This document shows, piece after piece, positions 19,395 through 28,782 of a stretch of 64,000 nucleotides of DNA; within the stretch, counting starts at the first letter, position 1; each line of letters begins with the position of its first letter. Location of the stretch: assembly GCF_000186225.1 (NCBI RefSeq), contig NC_014933.1:2170001-2234000 (forward strand), read 5' to 3'. The DNA is from Bacteroides helcogenes P 36-108. GTDB lineage: Bacteria > Bacteroidota > Bacteroidia > Bacteroidales > Bacteroidaceae. Position numbers and translations under genes: made by a program. A model generated the notes under the pieces. That model searched no databases, was not told the origin of the DNA, and worked only from the letters and a program-made list of their open reading frames with translations.

Positions 19395-21117
19395 ATGATT
19401 ATGGAAGCAACAGCAATTCAATCAGTAGAGAAAAACATCACAATGGTAGCATTGGCAAACGTGCAACCGAGCAATTACAATCCACGCAAGAATTTTGACG
19501 AAACGAGTCTTGTGGAGCTTTCCGAAAGCATCCGTCAGCAGGGTGTGTTACAGCCAATTGGAGTACGCCCGATAGAAGACAATCGTTTTGAGATTATTTT
19601 TGGGAACGTCGATACCGAGCCTCCCTAATGGCAAAATTGGAAGAAATTCCAGCTATCGTTATGGAAATTTCAGACGAGGTAGCCGAAGAAATGGCTGTCA
19701 CTGAAAACCTCCAACGTAAGGATGTCACCCCGATTGAGGAAGCCAATGCTTACCAAAAGCTCATAGATAGTGGTCGTCACGATGTGCAGTCTTTGGCAGT
19801 GCAGTTCGGCAAGAACGAGAACTATATCCGCACACGCCTTAAATTCGTTTCCCTAATACCCGAAATCGCACAGCTTTTGGAGCATGACGAAATCACAATC
19901 AGCGTAGCGAGCGAAATCTGCCGTTACGGTGAAGATATTCAGAAAGATGTGTATGACAAACACCTCAAAGAAGATGCACTGCATCATAGTTGGCGAGGGA
20001 TGAAAGCTACCGAAGTCGCACGGAACATCGAACGGCAATATACCACCGATTTGGAGCGGTATGCATTTGATAAGACCCTCTGTCTGTCCTGTCCCCACAA
20101 TACAAATAATATGGTGCTGTTCTGCGAAGGCGGTTGTGGAAATTGCGCCAATCGTACTTGCCTTGCTGAAATGAATGCGGCATACCTCACAGAGAAAGCC
20201 GTGCGCCTTATGGAAGAACGTCCCGATGTTCCCCTCTGTCATGAAAATGCTAACTACAATGAAATCGTAGTAGAACGCCTTACTGCTATGGGGTACGAAG
20301 TGGAACGTCTTAATTGCTATGCGAAAGCATATCCCGAACAGCCCGAAGCACCCCTAAAAGATGATTACGATACTGCCGAAGAATACGAGCAGGAGTTGAA
20401 CGATTACACGGAGGAATGCGAGGAAATCCGCACCCGATGTGAAGCAGGTGAAATTACTCTCTATTTCCGTGTTGAGAGCAAGGATATTGTACTTTGTTAT
20501 ATGACCAAAGTCACCTATGACTCTAATAGTACAAATCAAGAGCAGACACTTTCTCCAATGGAGAAAGTGGAGAAACAAGACAAGCGTAACAAGGAAATTG
20601 TTCTTGAAAAGACTGTAGAGGACACCAAAAAACGGATTTTGGAAGTTGATATGTCCGAGTGCAAGTTTGGGCAAGACGAGGATAAGATGATTTATTTCTT
20701 TTTGCTATCATCCCTCCGCAATGAGCATTTTGAAGTGGTAGGTATCGGAGAAAAAAAACTTATTGCCACCTTACGGATGAAGAAAAGATAAACATCATTG
20801 CCAACCTCACGAGCAAGCAGAAAGCGATTATCCGCAGGGATTTTCTAATTGCTAATTTCAAGAACGCATACGGCAACAATGCCATTGCATCCCTCTTGCT
20901 TGACTTCGCACAAAAACATATGCCTGACCTGTTGGCAGACATCAAGAATGGACATAATGAAGTGTATGAGAAGCGTCATCAACGTATCGAAGAGAAAAAA
21001 GCCGTTCTTTTGGTGCAGGAACAAGCAAAGCAGGAAGCGGAGCAACCTGACAAACAGCAATCCGAAGTAGGGATGCAGACCGAAGAACAGCCACAAGAGG
21101 AAGATATTGCAGCTTAA
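19395..21117 (+). pseudogene. parB: Broken ParB-family partition/nuclease protein
   Basis: Rebuilt length about 574 residues. Frame 1 gives the ParB N-terminus (LANVQPSNYNPRKNF, LSESIRQQGVLQPIGVRP). One missing G near 19605 destroys the GERRYRA motif (the GERR signature reads in the other frame). The long middle part follows (EEMAVTENLQRKDVTPIEEA, then the HTH VQSLAVQFGKNENYIRTRL). An extra A in the A-run near 20755 shifts into a third frame carrying the C-terminus (DEEKINIIANLTSKQKAIIR, a coiled acidic tail ending EEDIAA). Homopolymer indels only, so sequencing error should be excluded, but neighbouring genes carry nonsense codons too. Confidence 0.75.
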
Positions 21118-21329
21118 CCATAATCACTAACCAACGAATAGGGGGTAGAGTAATCTGTCCTCTATTCGTTCCTAATTAGATTAAAGTGAAGATGTTCACG
21201 GACAACTGCTCCAAGCTGTTGCCGGGCGGCGCGTCTGTCGGGCAAACCCGCCATCCGCGCGATTATGCCTTTTCTATTCCATTTATACCTATCAGTTTCC
21301 TCCTTTTTATCTTTTCATCTTATTCCTTA

Positions 21330-21560
21330 TCCGGTCCATTCCTGTCCTCACCGGTTGGTTTTCCAGACGCAAAGGTGGACTGCCGCGCTTGATTCCATCG
21401 CTTTGAAGTGCATTTTTATAAAATTCTGCCTTTCTGCGAAAGAATAATTTTCCAAAAAAAGCGTTGGAAGTAGCTTATTCGTCAGTCCTTGTAAAGCATC
21501 TGTAAATCCCAAGCGGTTCAGGCAGAATATAGAACCGAACAGAGGGAAGAAAAATAAATC
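21330..21560 (+). repeat. Leader repeat, type B, copy 2
   Basis: Second copy of the 19141-19370 repeat, ending 17 bases before the ATG at 21578. Confidence 0.7.
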
Positions 21561-21577
21561 ATTAAAATTTCACGACA

Positions 21578-21853
21578 ATGGACAACATCAAAGAAAGCAA
21601 AGAGTACAAACTTGCCAAAGAATGGGAAATGGCAGTGAATAGTTTTAGTTTCAATCCCAAGCGTTTTGCAGCCGCTATACCTGATATGCACCCTACACTG
21701 CAACAGAGCCTCTATAGGTTGTTTAAGGAGTGCATCATTGTGATGGCGGACGAGGCACGTCGCTATGATGACCGCAATCATGCATCACATGAAGAAGCAA
21801 AGTGTCTTATGGAATACCTCAAGACAAACGGAAAGCATATCCCATTAAAATAA
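21578..21853 (+). CDS. Small conserved protein of conjugative-element type
   Basis: 91 residues, intact, ATG directly after the leader repeat. Sequence such as NSFSFNPKRFAAAIPDMHPT and a His-rich HASHEEAKCLMEYL part have the look of small accessory proteins of Bacteroides conjugative elements. No enzymatic motif. It lies 15 bases before the next small gene. Confidence 0.6.
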   Translation: MDNIKESKEYKLAKEWEMAVNSFSFNPKRFAAAIPDMHPTLQQSLYRLFKECIIVMADEARRYDDRNHASHEEAKCLMEYLKTNGKHIPLK

Positions 21854-21868
21854 TAAAATAACAAGCGT

Positions 21869-22141
21869 ATGAAAACACAAGAAGTACAATTTGGCGGCAA
21901 TAACTATCCTTGCCGTGTGGTGGAATCCAACGAGGGCGAAGAACTCCTTATCGGCTCGACTACCTTGCTCGATGCCCTTCAGCCCGGTAGTTTCAACGAT
22001 GAAAACGAAGGCTTCGCAAGCAAGGAAGCCGAAAGAATCTACAACGAGGTTTTCTTCTTTACCGATATGGCAAACTTATGACTTAAAGACGTAGAATTGG
22101 TTGCCGAACTGAAAAAGGACAACCCGGAATGGTTCGAATAA
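21869..22141 (+). pseudogene. Small mobile-element protein truncated by TGA
   Basis: The frame MKTQEVQFGGNNYPCRVVES... stops at TGA after TDMANL (22079-22081), but the same frame continues as LKDVELVAELKKDNPEWFE to a TAA at 22141. A CGA-to-TGA transition explains it. About 90 residues when intact. Confidence 0.65.
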
Positions 22142-22173
22142 AAAAACAATAATCATCTTAAAAATAGCACAGT

Positions 22174-22290
22174 TATGGAAAAAGAGTATGTAATGCAAAT
22201 AGCACAGACCATTAAAGAGCAGTTTACCCCTATGCCCGTCCTCATGTCATGGGGTATCGCAGAGTTTGCAGCCACCATCTTCAAAGATCT
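22174..22290 (+). pseudogene. 5' fragment of small mobile-element gene at element boundary
   Basis: ATG 22174 opens MEKEYVMQIAQTIKEQF and [15 protein letters not shown], then sequence switches into the truncated 3' end of the oppositely oriented Schlafen-type gene. The two broken genes meet at about 22285, marking a deletion or insertion junction and the right edge of the decayed element. Confidence 0.55.
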
Positions 22291-22589
22291 GCCTTTACTT
22301 TCATTTCAAGCAAAGTATGCCCTTCGTGTTCTATCGGAATAAGTTGAACTTCCGGAACAGGGTCAAGTCTTGCCTTTATCATTTCACTGATAAAATCAGC
22401 ATCGGCTTGTGGATTCTCCAAACCTACAATTACACCGTCATCATTCACTCCATAAAACAAACTGCCACCGTCCGTATTGGCAAAAGCCGACACGGATTTA
22501 AGCCACGACTTCACTTTCTTACGCTCCAGCATTTCCTTGAAATCGTAAGCTGAGCATTCCGCTATCAATGTATTGTTATGTATTTGCAT
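22281..22589 (-). pseudogene. Truncated AlbA_2/Schlafen-type ATP-binding protein
   Basis: About 102 residues from ATG 22589 ([20 protein letters not shown]). The AlbA_2 (Schlafen AAA_4) signature is clear: [20 protein letters not shown] and a [10 protein letters not shown] strand. Full proteins are 380-500 residues, so the winged-helix half is gone, cut at the 22285 junction. Confidence 0.7.
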
Positions 22590-22782
22590 AGTTTCCTTAT
22601 TGTTGTTTGGGTGTAACACCCCAATGTCATACACAAAGGTAAGGATAAAACCGAAGAATCTGTTAAAAACATCGCTTTCTTTTGATTTTTATGCGTTTAC
22701 ATCTCGTTATTTATGAATAAAAATCGTACTTTTGTGAACAAGAGCTGTGGTTGCTTATAGATGCTTATTTTCAGATTTGTGT

Positions 22783-22909
22783 TATATTTGCAACACGTGT
22801 ACGCAAGTCGCTGATAGATATATCACGTTGATTTTGAGGAAGTGAAGTAAGTTTCTAACTATTGTAATAAAAAAACGTTGCAGACACAATTGCCTGCAAC
22901 GTTTTTTTT
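22783..22909 (+). ncRNA. Possible small RNA between promoter and terminator
   Basis: A TATATTTG -7 box (22783-22790, followed by CAACACG as in strong Bacteroides promoters) and a strong terminator at 22871-22909 define a transcript of about 110 bases with no ORF. The -33 box is weak. The terminator also serves the convergent HAD gene, so this could simply be a shared terminator after an abandoned promoter. Confidence 0.25.
22871..22909. terminator. Bidirectional terminator
   Basis: Stem ACGTTGCAG / CTGCAACGT with A-run before and T-run after, so it works in both directions; it lies 48 bases past the stop of the HAD-thioesterase gene. Confidence 0.75.
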
Positions 22910-22956
22910 ATAACGGTATAGCTGATGAAACCTCTTTTTTATTAATGGTTTCTTTC

Positions 22957-24189
22957 TTATCCTTTTTTTATGACACTGTTCACCACCCGTATAGAAGATA
23001 CTAACTTATTGGTTGATGTAAATACATCTACATTCCATACATGAGATGAGCGTCCCTTGTGTACAATGGTTCCCACAGCACGTACTGTATCCCCCTCATG
23101 TGCAGAGGATATATGATTGCCGCTGACTTGCATCCCTACAACAATCTCATCTGGACGGCAGATAATCATGGAGCCCAGTCCGGCGACGGTTTCCGCCAAT
23201 GCGAGGGTGGCGCCGCCATGTAGGATACCAAATGGCTGGCGGGTACGTTCATCTACGGGCATGGTTGCTTCTATGCGTTCCTCCGAAGCGTAGGTATATT
23301 GGATTCCCAAATTTCCCATCAATGCATGGCGCGCTTGTTCGTTCAGCAGATCAAGAGGAATTTCTCCCGCATGGACTTCTGCCAGAATTATTTTTTCTAT
23401 GGCTTGGGCGACACCGTCTTCTTCGTTGGAAGTTGTCACATAGTCAGCACAGATCTTTACTGAATTTTGGGCATGTCCCATTGCTACACCTAACCCCGCT
23501 AATTGGAGCATCGTCACGTCGCATACACCATCTCCGACGGCAATCACTTCTTCGCGTTTTACGCTCAGATGTTCCAATAAGACTCCCAAAGTGTTTGCTT
23601 TATCAATTCCACAAGGAACTACTTCCAGAAAATAAGGCTCAGAACGAAAAACATCCAGAGTACCGTTCAGACGTTTTCTCCAATGTTCTTCCAAACTGGC
23701 CAGTACCTTCTTGTCGTCACTTACCAACATGCATTTGCAAGGGGCGAAATCTATTGCGGTAGAGAACTCTTCTTCTTTGATTATTTTTAAGCTATTCAGT
23801 TGCGCTTCATTTTGTATATATTCATTTGCCGGATTGTCCGCTATAAGTTCGTCATCGTGATAAGTGAATATGGCGCAGCCGTTTTTTCGGGCTTTCATTT
23901 CCAGATAAGGCAGCATTTCAGGATTGATTCGTCGTTCGAACAGGATTTCTCCGTTTTGGGCTTTTATAATTTGACAACCGTTATAGGAGATGATGAACCC
24001 TCCGTAGTTGCCTAATTCAAGAGTTTTGGCCAATGAGATTAATCCGTATGTGGGCCGACCGGATGCCAACACTATGCGTACTCCCATTTGTTGAACTTTC
24101 AGTATGGCGGTTAATGTCCGTTTGCTGACTTCCCTTGCGTTGTTGAGTAGTGTTCCGTCCACGTCAAGGACTAACAATTTATATTTCAT
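22957..24189 (-). CDS. HAD phosphatase fused to hotdog thioesterase
   Basis: 410 residues. Residues 1-270 are a Cof-type HAD-IIB phosphatase (LDVDGTLL at D9/D11, SGRPTYGL motif II region, GDGVCDVTMLQLAGLGVAMG motif IV). Residues 275-410 are a PaaI/DHNA-CoA-type hotdog thioesterase (PFGILHGGATLALAETVAG, VVGMQVSGNHISSAHEGDTV). The fusion suggests that one chain handles a phosphorylated and a CoA-linked intermediate; the hotdog part resembles the menaquinone-pathway DHNA-CoA thioesterase, which is inference. Start chosen at ATG 24189. Confidence 0.85.
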   Translation of the reverse strand: MKYKLLVLDVDGTLLNNAREVSKRTLTAILKVQQMGVRIVLASGRPTYGLISLAKTLELGNYGGFIISYNGCQIIKAQNGEILFERRINPEMLPYLEMKARKNGCAIFTYHDDELIADNPANEYIQNEAQLNSLKIIKEEEFSTAIDFAPCKCMLVSDDKKVLASLEEHWRKRLNGTLDVFRSEPYFLEVVPCGIDKANTLGVLLEHLSVKREEVIAVGDGVCDVTMLQLAGLGVAMGHAQNSVKICADYVTTSNEEDGVAQAIEKIILAEVHAGEIPLDLLNEQARHALMGNLGIQYTYASEERIEATMPVDERTRQPFGILHGGATLALAETVAGLGSMIICRPDEIVVGMQVSGNHISSAHEGDTVRAVGTIVHKGRSSHVWNVDVFTSTNKLVSSIRVVNSVIKKG

Positions 24190-24289
24190 GGCAATTATTT
24201 TTGGAGTTTATGCCACAAAGTTAGAAAAATGACAGCATAAATGGCAATATCAGGTTTATTATTTGCGAGAGTTATTTTTTTCATATAGA

Positions 24290-25374
24290 ATGAGTATGCC
24301 GAAAAAATGCGCTACGTGCTTTCTCAAAGTAATATCTTAGTTTGGGACTATGACATAGTCACACAAATGATAACATTGGATTACAGTGACACAGCCTTGA
24401 AAGAACGGATGACGAGGGATGAATTTTTGAAGAAGCGGATTCCGCCATTAAAGTATGGCAGTGTGAATAAATCCTTTGACCGTTTGTCCGCAGGAGAAGA
24501 AGAAAATTTTTCAGAGGAATGGGAGTTACTCTCTATTTTGGAAGATGGCAGCCAAGAAGCACAATATGTGATGGTCAATGGAATGCCACTACGGAACAAT
24601 TCGGGAAAGATTACGGCTTACTCCGGGCTGCTGCGTGACATCCAGACCTTATTCTCACGCAGCATCGGTTGGAGCATGAGACAGAACGAGCTTTACAGTC
24701 AGACAAAATGAAATCTGTGTTTTTGGCTAATATGAGCCATGAAATCCGTACTCCGCTTAATGCTATTGTCGGTTTTTCCGGTTTATTTCAAACTACGGAG
24801 GATCTGCAGGAAATATAGATTATCAATACGAACAATGAGTTGCTATTGAATCTGATTAATGATATTCTTGACCTTTCGCGCATAGAGTCGGGAGCGATGT
24901 CATTTCATCGCGAATATTTTGATATGGCCGGTTATTTCGATTATTTAGGAGTATCATTGCAGCAACGTTTGTAGAGCCCGGAAGTGCGGTTCATCATACA
25001 AAATCCATACAGCAGTTGCTGGATTTATCTTGACTGGTCACGCATAGCACAGATTCTTACCAATTTTGTGACCAATTCCATTAAGCACACGCAAAAGGGG
25101 TATATCAAAATGGAATATATATGGGATGGAGACGGCATTCGCATTTATGTGAAAGATGCCGGGGCAGGTATTCCTACTGACAAACAGTATCTCGTTTTCT
25201 GGCGTTTTGAGAAGCTGAATCCGTTTGTGCAGGGCACGGGACTTGGACTTTCCATCTGTAAGACCATCATTGAGGTTTGTGATGGAAGGATAAATTTCAC
25301 CTCAGAGGAAGGACATGGCTCCTGCTTTTGGGCATGGATCCCCACAAAGGCTGCAATTGTATTCAAAAAATAAT
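24290..25374 (+). pseudogene. Broken PAS-histidine kinase
   Basis: One kinase rebuilt over several lesions. A PAS-like part (YVLSQSNILVWDYDIVTQMI) runs in the first frame; a shift near 24655 moves into [19 protein letters not shown] and the H-box ([16 protein letters not shown]); in-frame TAGs follow at about 24818 and 24973 and a shortened region leads into HATPase_c (ILTNFVTNSIKHTQKG, DAGAGIP, GTGLGLSICKTIIE). The upstream part is also missing, since a stop precedes EKMRYVLSQ. No receiver domain is seen. Confidence 0.75.
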
Positions 25375-25429
25375 GGAGATCAGAGCTTAAGATATTTTTG
25401 TTTTAGATATTATTCCTATATTTGCCAGT

Positions 25430-25612
25430 GTTTTGTTCCGTGTTCTCCATTCGGGGAAAGGATGAAAAGGGAATCGGGTGCAAGTCCCGGACAGTCCCGC
25501 TGCTGTGAACTCATATTGAAGGATTTGCCAACTACCTGTGCCACTGCCGATATTTATACGGTGGGAAGGCGGAAAGTCCGGAGTAAGTCAGAAGACCTGC
25601 AAAACACAGTCA
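25430..25612 (+). ncRNA. Cobalamin (AdoCbl-type) riboswitch
   Basis: Conserved core blocks are present in order: AAAAGGGAATCGGGTGCAAG and CCCGGACAGTCCCGCTGCTG (25468-25506), a GCCACTG stem (25539), GGTGGGAAGGCGG (25560), and the AGTCAGAAGACCTGC end (25588-25602). It precedes btuB by 70 bases. Binding of B12 should lower expression of the downstream import genes. A -7 box TATATTTG lies at 25417-25424. Confidence 0.9.
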
Positions 25613-25682
25613 AAAAATTGTCCGTTCGAGGAAAGCGGGCAGTGTGTAAGATAGTTTAAAATAGTCACAGGTATTTTGTGGT

Positions 25683-27680
25683 ATGAAATATAGAATATTG
25701 AATACTTGCATATTCTTATGTAGTATGAATATCTTTTGTCTTACTGCTCAAGATGCTGTTCCGGATACAGTTACGAATAGAGTACATTCTATTGATGAAG
25801 TAATTGTGCGTGCCCCAAAAATAATTTCCAATATGACAACTGCTGCTCCAATCCAGATTATGAGAAGGGAACAGATGGAGAGAATAGGTGTACAAGGAGT
25901 TGCAGAAGCAGTGAAGCACTTTACGGGAGTCAGCGTAAAAGATTATGGAGGGATTGGCGGCTTAAAAACTATTTCTGTGCGTAGTCTTGGTGCACAGCAT
26001 ACGGGAGTGAATTATGACGGTGTGGCAATAAGCGATTGTCAGTCCGGTCAAGTTGATATATCCCGTTTCTCTTTGGACAATGTTTCTTTGCTCTATTTGA
26101 CGATCGGTCAATCTGATGATATATATCAATCTGCCAAAACGTTTGCTTCTGCAGGTACTTTGAATATTGAGACACTCCGTCCCGGACTATCCGAAAAATC
26201 ACGTCAACTGACGACTAATTTAAAAGCGGGTTCCTTTGGATTGGTCAATCCTTCTTTGCTTTATGCGCAGCGTCTAAACGGAAAGCTCAGTCTGTCTGCA
26301 TACGTTGATTATCTGAGAGCCGATGGAAATTATCCTTTTAAATTATGGAACGGCACGGCTTTGATTAATGAAAAACGCAACAATAGCGATATAAGTTCTT
26401 GGCGTGCAGAACTAAACTCTTATCTGAGTTTAAATGCTAAGCAGGATCTGAGCGTGAAACTTTATTTGTTTGATTCGGAACGAGGGCTTCCCGGTGGTGT
26501 GGTTTATGACAATATTTATGCTGCGGAACGGTTATATGATCGTAATTATTTTGCGCAAGCAGCCTATGAAAACCGTTTCTCTGATCATTGGAAGCTGAAA
26601 GTGGGTGGGAAGTTTAATTATACTTGGAACAAAGACTACAATAATGAAGCGTCCGGTATTACAGATGACCGTTTTCGCCAGACGGAAACATATCTGACTG
26701 CAACCTTATGGACAAGCCCCATACGCAATCTCTCTTTTTCATTAGCGCAAGATTTCAGCTATAATGACTTGTCCACTACTCTGAGAAATTGCCAGTATCC
26801 CCAGCGGTTCAGTTATCTGACGTCATTGGCCGCCCATTATGCCTTACCTAATGTGGTAATAACCGCCTCCCTGCTGAATACTTACATTACGGAAAGAGTA
26901 AAGACAGGTGAGGCTTCGGATGGCTTTAGGCGTTTGTCGCCTGCCGCCAGTTTGTCGTGGAAACCTTGGGATGGGAACTTGCGTTTCCGGTTTTCATATA
27001 AGGATATATTTCGTGTGCCGACATTCAATGATTTGTATTATCTGTTGATTGGTAATGCCAATTTACGGCCCGAATCCACGAAGCAATGGAATGCCGGAAT
27101 CACATGGAACCGTTCTTTGTCTTCTCTGATAGAATATGTAGGTTTCAGCATCGATGGATATTATGGAACTGTAAAAGACAAGATAGTGGCGGTTCCCACC
27201 ATGTTTGTCTGGAGAATGATGAATGTAGGTAAAGTTGAAACAGTGGGTATGGATGTTAATCTGACCTCGGACTTGAACTTGGCGGAAAAGTGGAAAGCCA
27301 ACTTGTCTGTATCGTATAATTTTATGCAGGCAGAAGACATTACAGATCGTAATTCTAAAGTTTGGAGAAATCAGATTGCCTATACACCGAAACATTCAGG
27401 GTCAGGAAATTGTACGCTGGTTACTCCCTGGCTGAACGTTTCATATAATATACTGTATTCTTCAAGAAGATATAGCAGTACTTATAATAGCAATGATAAT
27501 AGGATTGATTCGTACGTGGATCATGGAATTTCTCTCTCTAAGCAGATTATGTTGAAAGATAACCAGAAACTGCGTATCCAGTTGGATGCTCTTAATTTGG
27601 GTAATAAAAATTATGAAATCGTCCGCTTTTATCCAATGTCTGGACGTAACTATAAAGCAACTATTAATTATCAATTTTAA
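25683..27680 (+). CDS. btuB: BtuB-like TonB-dependent vitamin B12 receptor
   Basis: 665 residues. Signal peptide ends at about residue 22 (CLTAQDA). The TonB-box region VHSIDEVIVRAP precedes a plug domain (about 45-165; VSVKDYGGIGGLKTISVRSL, GVNYDGVAISDCQSGQVDIS) and a 22-strand-type barrel ending in an aromatic residue (YKATINYQF), the outer-membrane insertion signal. No CarboxypepD_reg domain, as expected for BtuB and unlike SusC. It follows the cobalamin riboswitch and precedes btuG with a 13-base gap, which fixes the substrate as a corrinoid. Confidence 0.9.
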   Translation: MKYRILNTCIFLCSMNIFCLTAQDAVPDTVTNRVHSIDEVIVRAPKIISNMTTAAPIQIMRREQMERIGVQGVAEAVKHFTGVSVKDYGGIGGLKTISVRSLGAQHTGVNYDGVAISDCQSGQVDISRFSLDNVSLLYLTIGQSDDIYQSAKTFASAGTLNIETLRPGLSEKSRQLTTNLKAGSFGLVNPSLLYAQRLNGKLSLSAYVDYLRADGNYPFKLWNGTALINEKRNNSDISSWRAELNSYLSLNAKQDLSVKLYLFDSERGLPGGVVYDNIYAAERLYDRNYFAQAAYENRFSDHWKLKVGGKFNYTWNKDYNNEASGITDDRFRQTETYLTATLWTSPIRNLSFSLAQDFSYNDLSTTLRNCQYPQRFSYLTSLAAHYALPNVVITASLLNTYITERVKTGEASDGFRRLSPAASLSWKPWDGNLRFRFSYKDIFRVPTFNDLYYLLIGNANLRPESTKQWNAGITWNRSLSSLIEYVGFSIDGYYGTVKDKIVAVPTMFVWRMMNVGKVETVGMDVNLTSDLNLAEKWKANLSVSYNFMQAEDITDRNSKVWRNQIAYTPKHSGSGNCTLVTPWLNVSYNILYSSRRYSSTYNSNDNRIDSYVDHGISLSKQIMLKDNQKLRIQLDALNLGNKNYEIVRFYPMSGRNYKATINYQF

Positions 27681-27693
27681 ATAATAAGAAAAG

Positions 27694-28776
27694 ATGAAAA
27701 AGAGTTTAATCGAAGCTTGCCTATTGGCTGTGCTGGTAGGAACGTTTGCTGCTTGTGATGACAGCAATGAACCTCAACAACCTGCAGTGGTTGAGGTAAA
27801 GAGTGTTGGAGCTTACTTTGTGAACAATGGTAAGTGGGGAGCCAATAATGGCTCCATTCAGTTTTATGACTATGAAACGGGGGCGGTGAGTGAAGACTTA
27901 TATCGGCTTGCCAATGGAAAAGGGATAGGAGATACTCAGGATTTGTGTGTGTACGGTTCGAAGCTGTATGTGACATGTACTACGTCTTCCAAGCTGGAAG
28001 TGTTGGACTTGAAAGGAAGGATTATCAAAACGATTCCATTGACTACTGCATCGGCCCAACCTATGAAACCGCGTTATATGACAGCTACCGGTGGAAAGGT
28101 GTATTTTACTTCTTACGATGGTACAGTGTCCAAGTTAGACACGCTTTCATTGGCTGTGGAAGGCTCGGTTGTGGTAGGTCCCTATCCGGAGGCATTAACA
28201 TCTGCCAATAATAAACTATACATTAATATTTCCAATTATGGTAAAGGCAGTCAGGTGGCTGTAGTCGATTTGGTGACTTTTACAAAAAGCAAAGATATAG
28301 AGGTGCTGCTGAATCCTTATAATCAGTCACTGACTGTGGGTGGAAAGGTTTACTTTGTGTCTTGTGGCACTTACGATAATCCGGATATTCCGGCTGAGAA
28401 CCGTATTTTGCAAACATTGCAATGTATCGATTCGGCAACGGATAAGGTTACAAACATTTGCCAGGCCAGTTTCATATCTTACTATGATAATAAAATGTAT
28501 TGCATCTATGCAGATTACTATACACCCGACAAGCAAGCAATATTCACTTACGATTTGAACACTGGCGAGAAGACTTCTCTATCTTCAGTCAACATATCCG
28601 CTATACAGAATCCCGCAGAAATAAATGTTGATCCGAGTAATGGAGATATTTATATATCATCTCCCGATTATACCGGTGCTCCCGGATCTGTTTATGTATT
28701 TGATAAAAATGGTGTTTCAAAGAAGACTTTGGAAGCTGGCTATTATGTTGCCGGTGTTCGTTTCTTGCAACAATAA
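27694..28776 (+). CDS. btuG: BtuG-like surface B12-binding lipoprotein
   Basis: 360 residues. Lipobox FAA-C21DDSNE; an acidic patch after the Cys is consistent with surface export. The rest is a YncE/DUF5074-like seven-bladed propeller with repeated short blades (KLYVTCTTSSKLEVLDL, KVYFTSYDGTVSKLDTL, GDIYISSPDYTGAPGSVYVF). Known BtuG proteins of Bacteroides bind cobalamin with very high affinity and lie as a lid on BtuB. Its place directly after btuB behind the riboswitch supports the call. Confidence 0.85.
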   Translation: MKKSLIEACLLAVLVGTFAACDDSNEPQQPAVVEVKSVGAYFVNNGKWGANNGSIQFYDYETGAVSEDLYRLANGKGIGDTQDLCVYGSKLYVTCTTSSKLEVLDLKGRIIKTIPLTTASAQPMKPRYMTATGGKVYFTSYDGTVSKLDTLSLAVEGSVVVGPYPEALTSANNKLYINISNYGKGSQVAVVDLVTFTKSKDIEVLLNPYNQSLTVGGKVYFVSCGTYDNPDIPAENRILQTLQCIDSATDKVTNICQASFISYYDNKMYCIYADYYTPDKQAIFTYDLNTGEKTSLSSVNISAIQNPAEINVDPSNGDIYISSPDYTGAPGSVYVFDKNGVSKKTLEAGYYVAGVRFLQQ

Positions 28777-28782
28777 TTTGTG

